The notes under the pieces: generated by a model
What the model was told of the DNA's origin: nothing
Seen by the model: the letters and a program-made list of their open reading frames with translations, nothing else
The model's database searches: none
In this document: positions 1-17,788 of the stretch, piece by piece
How the letters are laid out: each line of letters begins with the position of its first letter
Numbering within the stretch: the stretch's first letter is position 1
DNA from: Apostichopus japonicus
Lineage: Eukaryota > Echinodermata > Holothuroidea > Aspidochirotida > Stichopodidae
Direction of reading: 5' to 3'
DNA length: 64,000 nucleotides
Assembly: GCF_037975245.1 (NCBI RefSeq)
Contig: NC_092566.1
Location: 9,032,001-9,096,000 of the forward strand
Translations under genes and position numbers: made by a program

Positions 1-3122
<3,122 letters not shown>

Positions 3123-3839
3123 TTACTGAGAGATTAGAATATCAGTTTAAGCCATATAAACTCCCGCCTTTATACATATATATATATAATATACAACAGA
3201 CTCATTTTGAGCGGGTCATTATCCCCATTACTATCATATTACGGAAAGTTCCTCAAATTTGAACTTTCCCGAGTTCGTCTGCTACTAAGCAATGCTGTCT
3301 TCTACCAAAAATATAAAATAACGAAGGAAGGAAGGTTGAAGAAGAAGAAGTGGGGGGGGGGGGGGTGGAACTAGAGAAAAGCAGCGAAATATCCCTGTTT
3401 TCATTCCTCCTTAATCCCTATTACAATATATCTTTTGACTTGAGGTTTTTATGAAGCATTGAAATTTTCTTTACTTGAAGGATAAATAGGCCTAATTCTC
3501 GTTGCAGGTGGCTATATTGTAGTAATCCGATCATATTCCCATTTCTTTATATTTCAAATATTTTTTACCCGAGGCCAAAAAAAAAAAAAAACTGGAAGAA
3601 GAAGAAAAAGAAGAAGAATAAGGAGGGAAATATCCTTCCATATTTGGATGATTATAATAAAAGGACGGAACCATTGGGTATTAACAAGGTGGTGTTTGCC
3701 CTGAAGGAATTCACGGCCTATAAGCTATGAGTTACATGTGCTTAAATATGTATTTTATTAGGCCATTTAATAATCACCGTGCAGCATCATCCAAGGTTCA
3801 TTGGTACGCAGATTTTATGCGTGAGAGTCACCCTAAAAT

Positions 3840-3930
3840 GAGTGTGACGTGGGTTGTACAAACTTGTCAAGTCCCAGATAGTATGGAATGACACGGCTCT
3901 GGGACTTGGAGGTAACCACATGACACACGG
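3840..3930. repeat. Imperfect inverted repeat (long hairpin)
   Basis: AAGTCCCAGA in the left arm faces TCTGGGACTT in the right arm, around a loop of about 20 nt. The outer parts (GTGTGACGTGGGTT and AACCACATGACAC) also pair with a few mismatches. The sequence could fold into a hairpin of about 90 nt. It may be a small fold-back element, and a structured RNA is possible but not supported further. Confidence 0.5.
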
Positions 3931-6900
3931 GCAAAGATTTAGACTACGCGATGCACACTCTACAATAGTTTGAATGAAGGAAAGCTTGTCTAACCTATTA
4001 AACTATCCTGGTAAAGACAAAATTGGCAAAAGACTTTGTTGTGCTTTCCTGAGACAAAAGTTCTGTACTCGTATTTATAATATTGTCTTTTGTATTCAAT
4101 AAATATGTCGTAGTAATACAATAAACAATAATACCAATAACAACAAATAATCATAATAATAATATCAATAAATATAATATATAATAATTAAATATTTAAT
4201 ATATAAATAAACTCAAATCACCATATAGAATGTCTCTTATTAATGGTTTTTTAGCGTTTGAGTCTCATTTATTGTACAGTGCATGGTGATGAACAATGGT
4301 TACAATAACAAACTATCTCTCTCCAGATAAAGCTGTTTGAAGTATCTTAACCATCTATCTTAACTGTATTACCTTTTAGTTTTAACATTTGGTAATTGCT
4401 GGTATATATGTATATTTCCCCAGCATGATTAATTTATATGATAACTTGTAGCGTTTCATTTGTTTATCGGTTTATTTTGATTGTTTGTTTGTTTTTGATT
4501 TGCATGTGTGTGTTTTTCTTCACTTTCGACTTTGTTTTCGCTTTGTTTTGATGGTGTTTGTCAATGATATTGTTTTACACTTTCTTGTGAAGTCCCTAGA
4601 TAAATTTACTTTACTTCTTTATATACTGATAGTCAACTTTTGTGACTGGGTAACTGTTTAATAAAACTATATCCTTTTAAGCAGAGAGATTTTTACATTT
4701 CATCTTGACTGTTTGAACACAATAATAGCTTACTGTAAAGTTCGAAAATCCGTCGAAGAAAAACAAAAAACAACAAACATGGATCAGATAAACAGAAACA
4801 TTTTTTAAATGATTTGCACATTCTTCGTTTATTTTGTAGAAAGAAAGAAAAAAAAAACTTTACTACTTGCTCTGTGGATACATATCATGTTAAGTTTACA
4901 TAACGAAGTCTATTTGCTTATCTTTCTTTGCAAATGACGCATGCGCATTTATGCATGATGTAAGATATCTTGAACAAGAAAATACAACTTCATTGGACTA
5001 ATTAAACACCTCCTTGCTTAGGGGGGAAAAACCTCCCTTAAATGTAAAATGAATGAAATTTTTGGCTGGTGGACTTACATATATATTCATTCATTGGAAT
5101 TCTCTTCTTTCAAAACAGAATCAAACTTAAGTCTATTTTGGTTCATGATATGCAACCCAATAAATAACAAAAATATAATAAATAAATTTAAAAAACAAAC
5201 AAACCCGGAACCATTTCAAATCATTAATAAAAAGTATAATTATGTAATTAATACTTAACCTGGCAGTAGAAATAAATTGCCCCATATTGCTTCCTATAGT
5301 AGAAACAAAGTCCTATCTCTGCGTGTGATAGGTTGTACCCCATGGAGGTATATATGTTTTTGACTCTACAAAAAAGCCTATAAGATATTCTTTTTTGTCC
5401 TGACGTAAACATGTGACGCATTATACGAAATACCCAGTTGGACCCCACCCATGGCCCCTTTTGACAAGCTCTTCGCCATGAAGTCTGACAAGCCATTCTC
5501 TCCCAGCTCAAACCGTACACATGTACTTGAAGTTTCAATTTCCGCACGGCTTTGTGTCTGTAATACGCATTTTAATTGGCTAACGCGTCGGAGAAGTTAC
5601 GAATATACATGTACGCTGAATAATCACAGATATCTGCACTGGTACTTAGAGGCGTCATCATAGGGTTCAGGCGTGTTAGGTTAACTCTGACATTGTTTCC
5701 TATTACGTTTGATTCGATATCCTTGTTGACAGTATAAACAACAAAACGTATAAGGTTAGCCTTTATATCACAGTTTAAAAAAAAAAATCATGAGTTAGCA
5801 GAAAATATATCAGAAAAGTTCATAATGTCGGAAGTCTTTAATAATCATAGAGTATATAGGCAGGGTTTGATATTATATTTAAAAAAAAATTCTGTTTAAA
5901 CTTTAGCGTATGTATATAGGTTATGCGTAAAGATTACAGAAATATAGTTTATACCTATAACGTTTGATGTTTAATCCATGAGACACATTAAACGTTATAA
6001 TTCATTTTGAATGTAGCAGTCAGTATTAATTGATTTCAGTGCATGAGAATTATACATAAAGTTTATATTCGTTGATTTTGTTTTCTTGACCATCAAAGCT
6101 TGGAAAAAAAAAGCCCTTTTACAAATTGTTTGTTTACTTCCTAAATCCTGTGAAGGTAAATGAAAAATAGATTATAGAGGCCAAGACGTTTTGATCCTAG
6201 CAGGGCATTGGTCAGAGGCAAACTGAAACGTAAACAGACTAATGACACATATAAAAGATATATATATATATATATATATATTGACATTTACATATAGACG
6301 TTAGCCATAACGTTTAAACGACTGATTGGCCAATATAGTGTCATCATTAAATAATTATCCAAATAAATTCATCAATTATATTATATATATATATATAGTG
6401 TAATAACTGATTAGTTAATTACTGTTTAATGATATATTGTATGAGAATCATATGAATAATTTAGTGATTGGTTCTGATGGTTGATCAATCAAAGCGTTTT
6501 ATCTCAAGGTAAATATGTCAAACACACACACATATGATGGAATGAAATATATTTAGAATTACCCGTCAATATCATTTTAATCGCGTTAACAAACAATAGA
6601 GAGACTTTTAATTGTTTCCAAAGTGGTTTTATTTTTTACCTCAATTAATTTGAAAAATATAATAAAATAATAGAAACTAACTAAAACACCCCAAAGTAGA
6701 TCCTCCAAAACTATATATATATGCCTATCAGAAATGCCTATATTTTGGAAATGCTTCAATTTTTTTTTCCATTTGATATATATCTATACACTTTTTTTTT
6801 TTGGGTATACTTGAACCCTCAAAAAAATATAAGGCGAGGTATTTCGTTCCACAAATATGCATAATTATTTTCATAACTTCTATATGATTCTTCAATTTTG

Positions 6901-7238
6901 CCACTATTTTCTACCCTTCCCCCTCCATTGAAACTACTTAATACGCGTCACGCTGTCCTTCTTCTTTGTAATACGCCCCTCTCTCCGCCTGTCAAAGTGC
7001 TAAACAACCTTGGGCATATTCTACTTGGCGTTGTCAATTTTTTTTTTTTTTTTTCAATTTCTGACTCTTCATTTTTAAGTTAAAGTATTTCTTCATTTCT
7101 TTCTTTCCCTGCTTGTCTTTTCTTTTATTCTCTTTCACTCACTCTTCTTCCGATACCAAACTGATTTCATTCTCATTTTATTCTCATCTAGTTTATTTTA
7201 TCATTTGAATCCGAGAGGCAGAACCACAATGCGGCTCC

Positions 7239-7600
7239 TTGAACCCATCTTCTTCTGCTGGTTTTAGCGCGATTTATGGTTGTATGATCACATGTCGGCT
7301 AGAGATCGCCCTCGTACGCCACCCTCTCAAACAGCCATTAGCGTTTCCGTTCTCACCGAAAGACGCGCCGTGGGCCCATGTGGATCACTTTCTCGAGTGG
7401 TTATTTAAAACTCATCAGCGCATGATGCCAGCACCCTTGGAAAGTCAAGAGGTTTGGAAGGTAGAAGCAAGACTAGCTAGAAATCTTCAAGCATCCGAAT
7501 TCATCTCCCGTAAGCACGGCAAAATGCACTTGAAGAGGGACCATATTTTTAAAGTTTTTCGGCTATACGGGAGATTTTGTTTTCAACAAAATCGTTGAAT
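7239..7600. other. Non-repetitive, relatively GC-rich island
   Basis: About 360 bases of visibly higher complexity and GC than the surroundings, with no simple repeat. The + strand is open for 119 codons, but the frame begins at TTG, not ATG, and no domain is recognisable, so I do not call a gene. The candidates are a conserved non-coding element or an unrecognised exon. Confidence 0.35.
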
Positions 7601-9980
7601 ATTAAGGGATAAGTTCTCCTCAGTGATTTCACTCGTCAAGTGGGTAGGACTTAAATCCGTTCTTAAAGGGAAGGCACATGACCTAAAATAAGAAGCAACA
7701 ATAAGAGAAAAAGGAAAAGGAATATAGACAGACGTGTCAAAATCATCTAAAAACAATTATAATTAATATATATTTATATATATATTTTGGCGCGTGTGTG
7801 ACCTATAATGCGAGAAATAAATGTTCATTAATAAGAGATCATCTTAGAAATCACTGTTTACTGTAAAATCGATTACATGAAAACATTACAAACAAGTCTT
7901 TCACCCGTTCTCTCTACTTTATCGTTTCGCTTTTTCAGCTTAAAAGGATTTTCCAGTAACTGGTACATTCTAATTGATACCATGAGCCCTTCAGTCAAAT
8001 TTGAAACTTGTCTATAATCTTATTCATATAGTCGGTTTAGGGATAATAATATCAAATATTAAAAGTCACTAAAAAAAACTGTTTCTTATCAAGAAAGAAA
8101 GAAAACAAGTTGATTGATGCCATAACTTCTCCTGACAAGCAAAATGCATTAGACTAATTAATATCAAGGGTTTCTGAAAACACTTTCACTTTCATATATA
8201 GCGCGTTATTTACCGAAATAGTATCAACATTTGAACATCTGCTTTCATCAATGAATTTCATAAAAAAGAAATGTTGGCCTAATCTGAATATAAGATTCTG
8301 GGCTGAATGTATTATTTGGCATCTCATAACAGTCATAGGTACTGTTAGCTTATTACAATTTCACAGCAAGAGTGTTTCCTTTATATTGTTTGAAACTCGT
8401 GATAAATTGGATAGAGATGCATAAGCGTAGATGTTGTACAGAATAATTCATGTTTGTTTACAAAAACAAGCAAACAAAACAAATCTATAAAAAGCTGAAG
8501 AGAGCCTGGCGGTTTTATCCGAGCTGGATATTTCTTCAGACGCGGCCTGGGACGCATCTGAAGACGATAATGCTCACGCAAGGCCATCTCACTTGTATTT
8601 TCTTCTACGCCAAGTGATTTTAATTTATTATTAAATAGTCCATTAATTAACTATATACCACTTGAAAGTAATAACAACTTCAGCCCGGATTCATAGGTGC
8701 AAATTAGACCTTACTACCTATAAAATTTCTGAAATTGTTATAGGTCGATGATCATTATTCTGCTTTTAAGTATATATTTTATGCCATTAACGCTAAAAAT
8801 GGTAAATAAGTATATATTTTCACGATATATGGAGTGGGTGGAAGGGGGGGGGGGTGTTGTATATAGGGTTTTGGCTCAAGTTATTCAATTGAAGAATAAG
8901 CGAAAGCAACTGCTTTAAGTTGTCTGTACGGAAAATTTGGAAATTGCACCAACAAAACCCGGAGGTCAAGTGGCAGTTATACTGCTCATAGATGCACCTT
9001 CCCTCTTTTGATTTATACGCTTCTGTAACATATATCATGACGCCGACAGCTGAATTCAGAAACATCACTCAATTATTATTTGAAATATGTCAAAGGCAAA
9101 AATACTAATGATAATAAAAAATGATAACTTTAGGATACATACTTGCGATTATATAATTATGTAAAGTAGTCACAAATATATTTATATCTAGTAAATGGTT
9201 TCAATGAACAGAGCAAAACAATCTTTAATAAAATAGTCTTCATTTTGCAGTCTACATGAATGAAGAAGAAGATGGCAAAAAAGGAAGATATCGTAAAAAA
9301 ATGAAAGTTATTTCAAACTATGAAAAAGGAAAGGGGACAAAAGCCATTAACGAAAAGAAATATCCATCTTAGACTCCGTTTGACATTACCGTGGTAATTA
9401 AAAATTACCACCAGAAAATATGACCTCTGTGTGGTGAATTTTGAGCCGTCTAATTCGCGTGATACGTTGAAAAGTGTGTTGCCTTGTTTCTGTTACAAAT
9501 ATGACGACGAAATTTCGTAAAAAATATCAAACACATATCGTTTCATGTTGTTTCACTAACAAAACTTTTTTTGAATGGAAAATGTTTTATGCGATAACTT
9601 TTGTTATAACGTTTGTTGTTTTTTGGCAAATAACGCCGGGGTGTTAATTCCATCTGCTCAATAGGCTATAATTAACTATAGATAAATAATGAAATCTGTT
9701 CAAACCACGATCGAGATGTAGCGCATCCTCTTTAAGTACCCTTCAGTTTGCCGTAAGGCTGTTTTACATTATATCATGGGTGCTATGGATTTAGAATTGG
9801 AGTGTTTTGGATATGATTTCAAAGGGAGATAAATTGAAAATTGAATTCTCAGTGATATGTTGTTGAGATCGGCTGTCGATAGATCATAGACGATGGTATT
9901 TAAGAAACCTGCTGGTGGACTGAATCTATAAGGATTATTACAATATTAAACAAACGATCGAACTATACATACATCGGGAC

Positions 9981-10086
9981 TATATGTATGTGTGTAGGTG
10001 TGTATGTATGGGTGTATGTATGTAAATCTGTCTGTATGTATGTGTGTCTGTATGTATGTATGTATCTATGTATGTATTTATGTATA
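9981..10086. repeat. Imperfect (TGTA)n tract
   Basis: About 105 bp built from TGTA and TGTG units with several interruptions (TCTG, GGTG). It is a degenerating tetranucleotide microsatellite. Confidence 0.85.
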
Positions 10087-10283
10087 CAGTTAGGAATGTT
10101 ACTGTGCCGCATACACTAATTACACGGTACTTACGGTACTACGGTATACCTTCGTGTAGAAGTAGGCTAATGTAACCATCGTCAGCAACATTTAACGCTG
10201 AAGCGACTGCAACGGTAGAGAACAGGAATTGTATATCCGTGTGTCTCTGAAGCAGCGGTGGACTGACAATCGGGTAGTGGCCG

Positions 10284-10797
10284 AAGGCCCGGGGCAAATG
10301 GGACCCTCTAGCCTCCATATTGGCCCAAGGCCCGGGGCAAATGGGACCCTCTAGCCTACATATTGACCCAAGGCCTGGGGCAAATGGGACCCTCTAGCCT
10401 CCATATTGGCCCAGACCTGGAAAAATTTGGACCCTCTAGCATCTATATTGGCCCAAGGCCTGGGGCAAATGGGACCCTCTAGCCTACATATTGGCCCAAG
10501 GCCCGGGGCAAATGGGACCCTCTAGCATCTATATTGGCCCAAGGCCTGGGGCAAATGGGACCCTCTAGCCTACATATTGGCAAAAGGCACGGGGCAAATG
10601 GGACCCTCTAGCCTCCATATTGTCCCAAGGCCCGGTGCAAATGGGACCCTCTAGCCTCCATATTGGCCCAAGGCCCGGGGCAAATGGGACCCTCTAGCCT
10701 ACATATTGGCCCAAGGCACGGGGCAAATGGGACCCTCTAGCCTCCATATTGTCCCAAGGCCCGGGGCAAATGGGACCCTCTGGCCTCCATTTGGGCT
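10284..10797. repeat. 43-bp GC-rich minisatellite, about 12 copies
   Basis: Twelve head-to-tail units of about 43 bp. The unit core is GGCCCGGGGCAAATGGGACC, followed by CTCTAGCCTCCATATTGGCC. Unit 4 is the most diverged, with an A-rich variant of the core. Units 8 and 11 share the same private variants (CACGGGG and TTGTCCC) and their neighbours match too. This points to duplication of a three-unit block of about 129 bp. The array stands out as GC-rich in AT-rich DNA. There are no unique spacers, so it is not a CRISPR array. Confidence 0.95.
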
Positions 10798-13700
10798 TCT
10801 ATTCGAATCCGATATTAGTACGCTTGCGTACAAGTTTTGTCGCAATACTGTGGACCTTATCACTGCAAGACGGTGGTTGTATCCAGAATTTAGCAAAATT
10901 TGATACTTTGTCTTGAAGTGAATGGTGAGGGTTGAGGATCCACTCCTTTTTATTACTGGTTCAAGTCGTCGAAATAACCGTCATATTTGTCCGACCTAGA
11001 TCTCCGTCAATTATACCCCCTCCCCTCCCCCCCCCCCCTCCCTCGTGCTCAGCAGATGAAATTATACAAATTCGATTCTCAGCTCCCCCTTTTAAATAAT
11101 ATCTTTGTTCTTTCAAAACTATTTAATAACTCACGCATTCAAATTAAGATTATCAAGTTTCAATATTCTCATACATACGTACAGTAAATGTGACACTTTT
11201 TTTTAACAGTAAAAAAAAAGTTATTTAAATTCAAATTAAGCTTATTAATATTCATCATTTTAGCTAATTTCATCGTCAACTTTTGCCATCAGTAAAGCCC
11301 CAAAAAATGCGTTAAATTTAGAGTGACTGATACTCAAGCAATAGAAAGTAACATTACGGAATAACCAACAAAATCAAGTCTTTCAAAAGTGGAGGAGAAA
11401 AATTTTTCAGGAAACTTACGTCTTTTATCAGCCGTTTAATTACCTCAATAACATGACAATTTTTTTTTATTCATATTACCTTTCTGACATTCAAATTTAA
11501 CAATTGACGAAAAGGATAAAGAGAGATAGAGATAAAAAAAGTGATTTTTTTAAGATACGTCCTTGAGCTCGGGAGTTTGCGGTTATAGGCAAGACTTTAC
11601 AAATAATTCTTTCTTTTTTTTATCCCAGTCCTGAAATCGCCTTTAAAAGATTTCTAATTTTATCGCTAAAAAACTGCTTAGGTCTAATATGAAGGGGATA
11701 TAAAAATGGGAAAAGCAAAGGGAAAAAAATTGTAAGGTAAGAAAAAGATAAGAAAAGAAAAAGAAAAAAGCTTGAAAAAGAATTAATAGATATCATGAAT
11801 GGTATGTACAATTATCTTCATACGCGTAAGTGATTTGGAGTCCATCAAAACTGTGGCAATATCTCTCAGGGGTATAGGTGTTCTTTCAATACCAGGCTTT
11901 TTAATTTGCGTCAATCCCTTCCTCGGAAATAACTCTCTATTACATTCGCTAAGAAGAAGAGCCAGTTATAAACTATATTATATATTGCTTTTAAGTTTTT
12001 TAGGAAAGAAAGAAAAAAGAAGAACGGGGAATAAAAGAAATGGAATCCATTTGTGGTATAAAGAGGGCATTTTTACCGGCTAAAAATTGTAGAATTTCAG
12101 CAAATCTAATCCGCTTACGAAATCGACAGTACCACATACTCAGTTAAGATAACGCCGCTCTTAGGATACTCTTTTGCCCCCAATATAACTAGCGGCATAA
12201 AAATACTTTTCTGTTTGTGTGTATGTGTGTGGGTGTGTATGTGTGTGTGTGTCTCTCTCATGTTCGTGAAGAAAATGGTACCTTAAGAGATCCAAAGGAA
12301 TTTTACTGTGTTCCGTTTTCATCTTCGAAACTCGTGAGCAAAAATATATATACACACTCATATGGGCATATATGAAAGAGCATAGTAATTGAAGAAAAGT
12401 TCTTAACAAAATTTAAAGAAATAAAATTAAAAAATTAAATAAAGCAGCATTTGTTACACATTCTAATAATGTTTTTCAATGCCTACGTACAAAACAAATG
12501 AGATATATATTATTTTTTGGGGAGTGGGGTCAAAATTTTATTCAATGTCAGTTTTCTTAAAATGTTATCAAATCAAGCTGTCATGACCTCGTTTGAGAGG
12601 GTTGGTATAGAACGTATAGGCCTTTGTCTTACCAAATTTTCTGATATGAATCCTGTTCTAAGCCGTAGATAATTCCTTTGTTCTTTCTACCCCCCCCCCC
12701 CCATTATTTCATCCAATATTCATGTTAACGACTTGGTCATAACAAAAGCCCAAACAAAGAAACAGAGCATACATTTGAAAAAGGTGCAATTTTGAGAAAT
12801 ATATATATATAATATATACATAGGTCTATATTAAGATATATTATTATAGAATAACGACCTTAAAATATCATAAAATTTATACTATTTACATGCACACGCA
12901 AGCATATCAAATTCAAATCCCCACTTGTAATACACTTTGGATTGAAATCAATTACAAATGTGTAACAACATAAAGTTCTTTAATAGATATTATACCTGTC
13001 TTTGTTCCTCATTGTATTAAATTTGACCAGTAACCACCGGTATATATACTCGTCCTCAACACACAAGATACAAAAAAAAATAACGATTAATAAAACGACT
13101 TTAGACAAGCCTGACGGACCACTCTTAATTTTTCACAGTTTGGATTTCTTTAGGAGTGTTTAATGGGTCTCTTTTGTGCTCGGCAGGCAAAATGTACTCT
13201 AATCTCCTTGCTAAGCCGTTAGGGCCTGGAGGTAAGAAAACAGAATATCCCAAGACCCCTATTCATCTTCTGTTCACCCTGAGCCAAAAGACTAACGGAA
13301 AATGTCAGCTTCTGTTCAAGGGATTAGGTTATCCGAATGAAAGAAAAGAATAGGATAAATTGGGAGAAAATGGAATCTCACAAGTTCTCTCCTGACAGTC
13401 ATGAATCGGATTTAGGGTTGTTTAAGGGTACGAAGTTACCCCTGGAGGTTCTGCAAATATTTGGAGGAGAGAAAGCTTCTCTCTTCGCAGTTGAGTGACG
13501 GTAATGATAGCACAATAACCGGCAGATTTAGTTTGCGTCTCAAGCCCTCCTAATCCCGTAATCAAACAACGGTCATGAAACCTTAAAGGTACCGTATGGC
13601 ATGCTTCGAACAATGGCGTTATTTGGGAAGGAGGAAATGAAAAATTCAAAATGTTTCAAGAGCTCTGCGTGTTGAGAAGGGCCACTACAGGCCTTGTTCT

Positions 13701-14996
13701 TTTGGGCGAGGGAGAGGGAGTGGTGGTGGGGTGGGGTGGGGAGGATATCGGTATAGGGTAGACCGAACCAAGACAAGAGATTTGTCATTATCTCTGTGTG
13801 GTTTTTCTTTCCTTCTATATGGGAAAAGAATTGAAAAAATTGTAGCTTAGTCCATTTTTTCGCAGATCAGTGGTTTCTTAGTGACTTGTGTAAGAAACAA
13901 AGATAACTGCCTAAAATGTGACGTTTGCTATGTATAGAACTACAGTTGTTCTTATTCCGTGCAACAGAGACGTTTTATTCTGATTGAAATTCGGTGGATT
14001 ACTAACTGAATCAATTGTTCTTAAAAGAAAAACACTTTTCCCCTCTTTATGGGTCTTTCTTCTACCGATCCAGCTACCCCCCTCCCCCCCCCCACCGCAC
14101 CCCATTCGAGAGCTTGCTCAACCATGACGTGAGAACACGGTTAAAATCCACAAGAGTGTCATCAAATTGATAATTCAACAGTACATATGCCAAATTATTC
14201 AATACTTATCGAGAAATTACTAACTCCATCACACATCAGAATATGATAACAAATATATATAATAAAAAAAACATCTTGTAAAGGAACTCCCCTTACCTTT
14301 TTTCTTTACACACTTTTGCTGGTACGTTTCAATATCGCCGCCAATGACTTGTATCGATATACATAGGCCTACACTGATATCACTAACCAGGCTATGCGAA
14401 AACAGCATATATGGTAATATATATATAGAAACCGGAGAAGGAAAAGTAACGAGACCGTACGGTTGGTCTTTAAAGCAACGCCAATCAGACAACAGTGGTA
14501 GTGGGATAACTAAGAGAGACCCGAGGCTCCCATAACTACCCAAACTTTAGAATCTACCATTCAAGGGTTACCGGTCATTAGAAGTGTCTTAACACCTGTC
14601 GATTAGTGACAAAACATGAGTTGCTTGGTAGCTAACTCAAATAGAAGCTCTAAAAACAGGAGTTGGAAAGTTAAACTTAATGCAGTCCATTAAAAGAAGA
14701 AGGACAAAAAAGAGAGAGGGAGAGAAAAAGGGAAAAGAAAGAATGAAATTACGAGAGCGGATCAAGTCAACAAAACATCTCAGGTTGACTTCTGTAAATA
14801 CTTGAAAACCCTTAATGGAAAGATTACCTAGAAAACATGTATACCTCGCACAATTGTTTGTGCTAACTTTGCGATAGCATGGTATCGCAAAGGTAAATAT
14901 TCTAGAAATATATAGGTATAAAAGAGTTCCATCAGTGTAAACTGACCGTGCATGCATCCAGGATAAAGTTATAGGTGAAAATTGTAACTTGATTCA
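10798..14996. other. Gene-free region
   Basis: No supported gene. It holds C runs (11027-11038, 12690-12702, 14084-14093), a GT/TG tract near 12212-12251, a T/C-rich stretch, a G-rich tract (about 13709-13742) and a low-repeat island (about 13090-13700). The island contains TAATCCCGTAATCAAA near 13552, a pair of homeodomain-like TAAT cores. Everything else is AT-rich sequence without visible features. Confidence 0.55.
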
Positions 14997-16057
<1,061 letters not shown>

Positions 16058-16925
16058 CACGTCAGATTTGCAGATTACTGGATTGCCCTCAATTTTACTT
16101 CTTATCGTATGTGTCTGAGTGGTTAACTCCACTCATAATCTGAATAATCAGTGAATTCTCATACTTTGTGTTAATTTAGATGTATCATTTATGTATCATA
16201 AGGCATGTGGCACTATATACATGCATAACAACGCATGAATATAACAACAACAGAAAGAATAAATGAGCAAAATAATAATAGTAACAATTTAACCTTGCAG
16301 CAGGTGTGACCACCTTCGAGAACAAAAGAAATGAGAGTAAGCATTTTGAAACTAAACAAAAACAAAATATATTCCGACGTGATTGGCTAATCCATCTATA
16401 AATTGATGATTTAATGCTATTATTTGTCCTGATTACGAAATCAACCTCGAATTTACTGGCGAAAAAAAAAAATCCGATACTGAAATGTTATTCAGGGTAT
16501 TGTATAGTTTTTGATGTTGCCTCACACCTTTCGATCGTTCATACAAAGGTATTAACATGCGTGTTAACTTCAACACGGTACTGTGGCAGGACGAACAGAA
16601 AAAGGTTATCTGCTACGGGTATTGTCCAACGTGAAGGGTTTACGGCGACTAAGTGGTGAGTATTTTGACACTTACCTAGTGGCTCAATCACCCCAGACAG
16701 TAATAGTGTAAAGAATACAATGGCAATCGATACACTTCGTGTTAAACAAGGTTATGGGAATTCGAAGATAGCGGATCGAGTCATCAATCTGTTAACTTCG
16801 GAGGCTGACCAAAGACACCCGTGTGGTGTGGAAACAACCTATCACCCTTTCCTGCCAATATCTTTACATACATACATAGTACACATACATATATACACTC
16901 ATAAAATACATACATACACCCATAC

Positions 16926-16980
<55 letters not shown>

Positions 16981-17775
16981 GGCCTATATTTATGTGAATG
17001 TGTGTGTATGTGTATGTATATAAAATAATACTAATAAAATAATATCCATGCTGTCCATACTGTTAGAAAGAGCGCTTTCAAGCGGGTCATGGCAGTGCAG
17101 TTGAGGCATAAATTGTCCCGAATAGGTTGAACTGCGATATTACGTATGGAATATGCAAGATTATAAAAACAAGCACCATTGACGTGGTTGAATAAATTTC
17201 CTCTCTGTGATAATACTGAAAGTCATTATCCTAGCAACCATCTCATTTAGGCTATTGGATCGCTAGTGGTAGGCCTCCTAATAGAATCAATAGGATATAT
17301 CGTGATCTCTACATGGCCATGTGGATTATTATTTCGAAATCTGATTAGAAAGTTAATATTTGTTGCAAAATCATGAACCCCCTTTTTTTTTCTTACATCA
17401 ACCTTGGAAGAAAAACATGTTCCAGTGGTTCTTGTAAATAGAATTAATCGATCAGTAATTAAGTGACAGTAACAACAAGCATGTTTTCAATCATCGCCAG
17501 AAGACTAATGACATCTTAAGCGATTTAAATTTTGTCTCTTTCTATTGTCAACAGTTTAGTCTGTATTTGAGATTCCTTCGAGTTTTTTTTGCTCTCTTTA
17601 TTGGGGGCGGGGGGGGGGGGGGCGGGAGATTACATGTTTTTCATTTTCCTAAACAGTAGAGGAAGAGTATAACTATTTTACTGGTTTAGTACGAACATAG
17701 TCACGAAAGTTTACAGACTCGATAGCATTATGAGGTTCCTCAAGGATCTTTTGATATCGTACACAGAAATAACCG
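16058..17775. other. Gene-free region upstream of the U2-headed SINE
   Basis: No supported gene. It includes a CATA/TA-rich tract (16863-16980) ending at the palindrome ATAGGCCTAT (16978-16987), and a 14-base G run (17609-17622). Otherwise it is unremarkable AT-rich sequence. Confidence 0.55.
16863..16980. repeat. Compound (CATA)n/(TA)n microsatellite
   Basis: CATA and CACA units pass into about 40 bp of pure TA and then a short TGTATATATA segment. Confidence 0.9.
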
Positions 17776-17788
17776 ACCTCTATCTACT
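17776..17788. repeat. Left target-site duplication of the U2-headed SINE
   Basis: ACCTCTATCTACT is identical to 17970-17982, and the flanking bases differ on both sides. This fixes the element boundaries to within a base or two. Confidence 0.9.

Noticed and set aside
10284-10797. CRISPR array
   Set aside because: The units are directly adjacent with no unique spacers, the host is an animal, and no cas-like gene is present.
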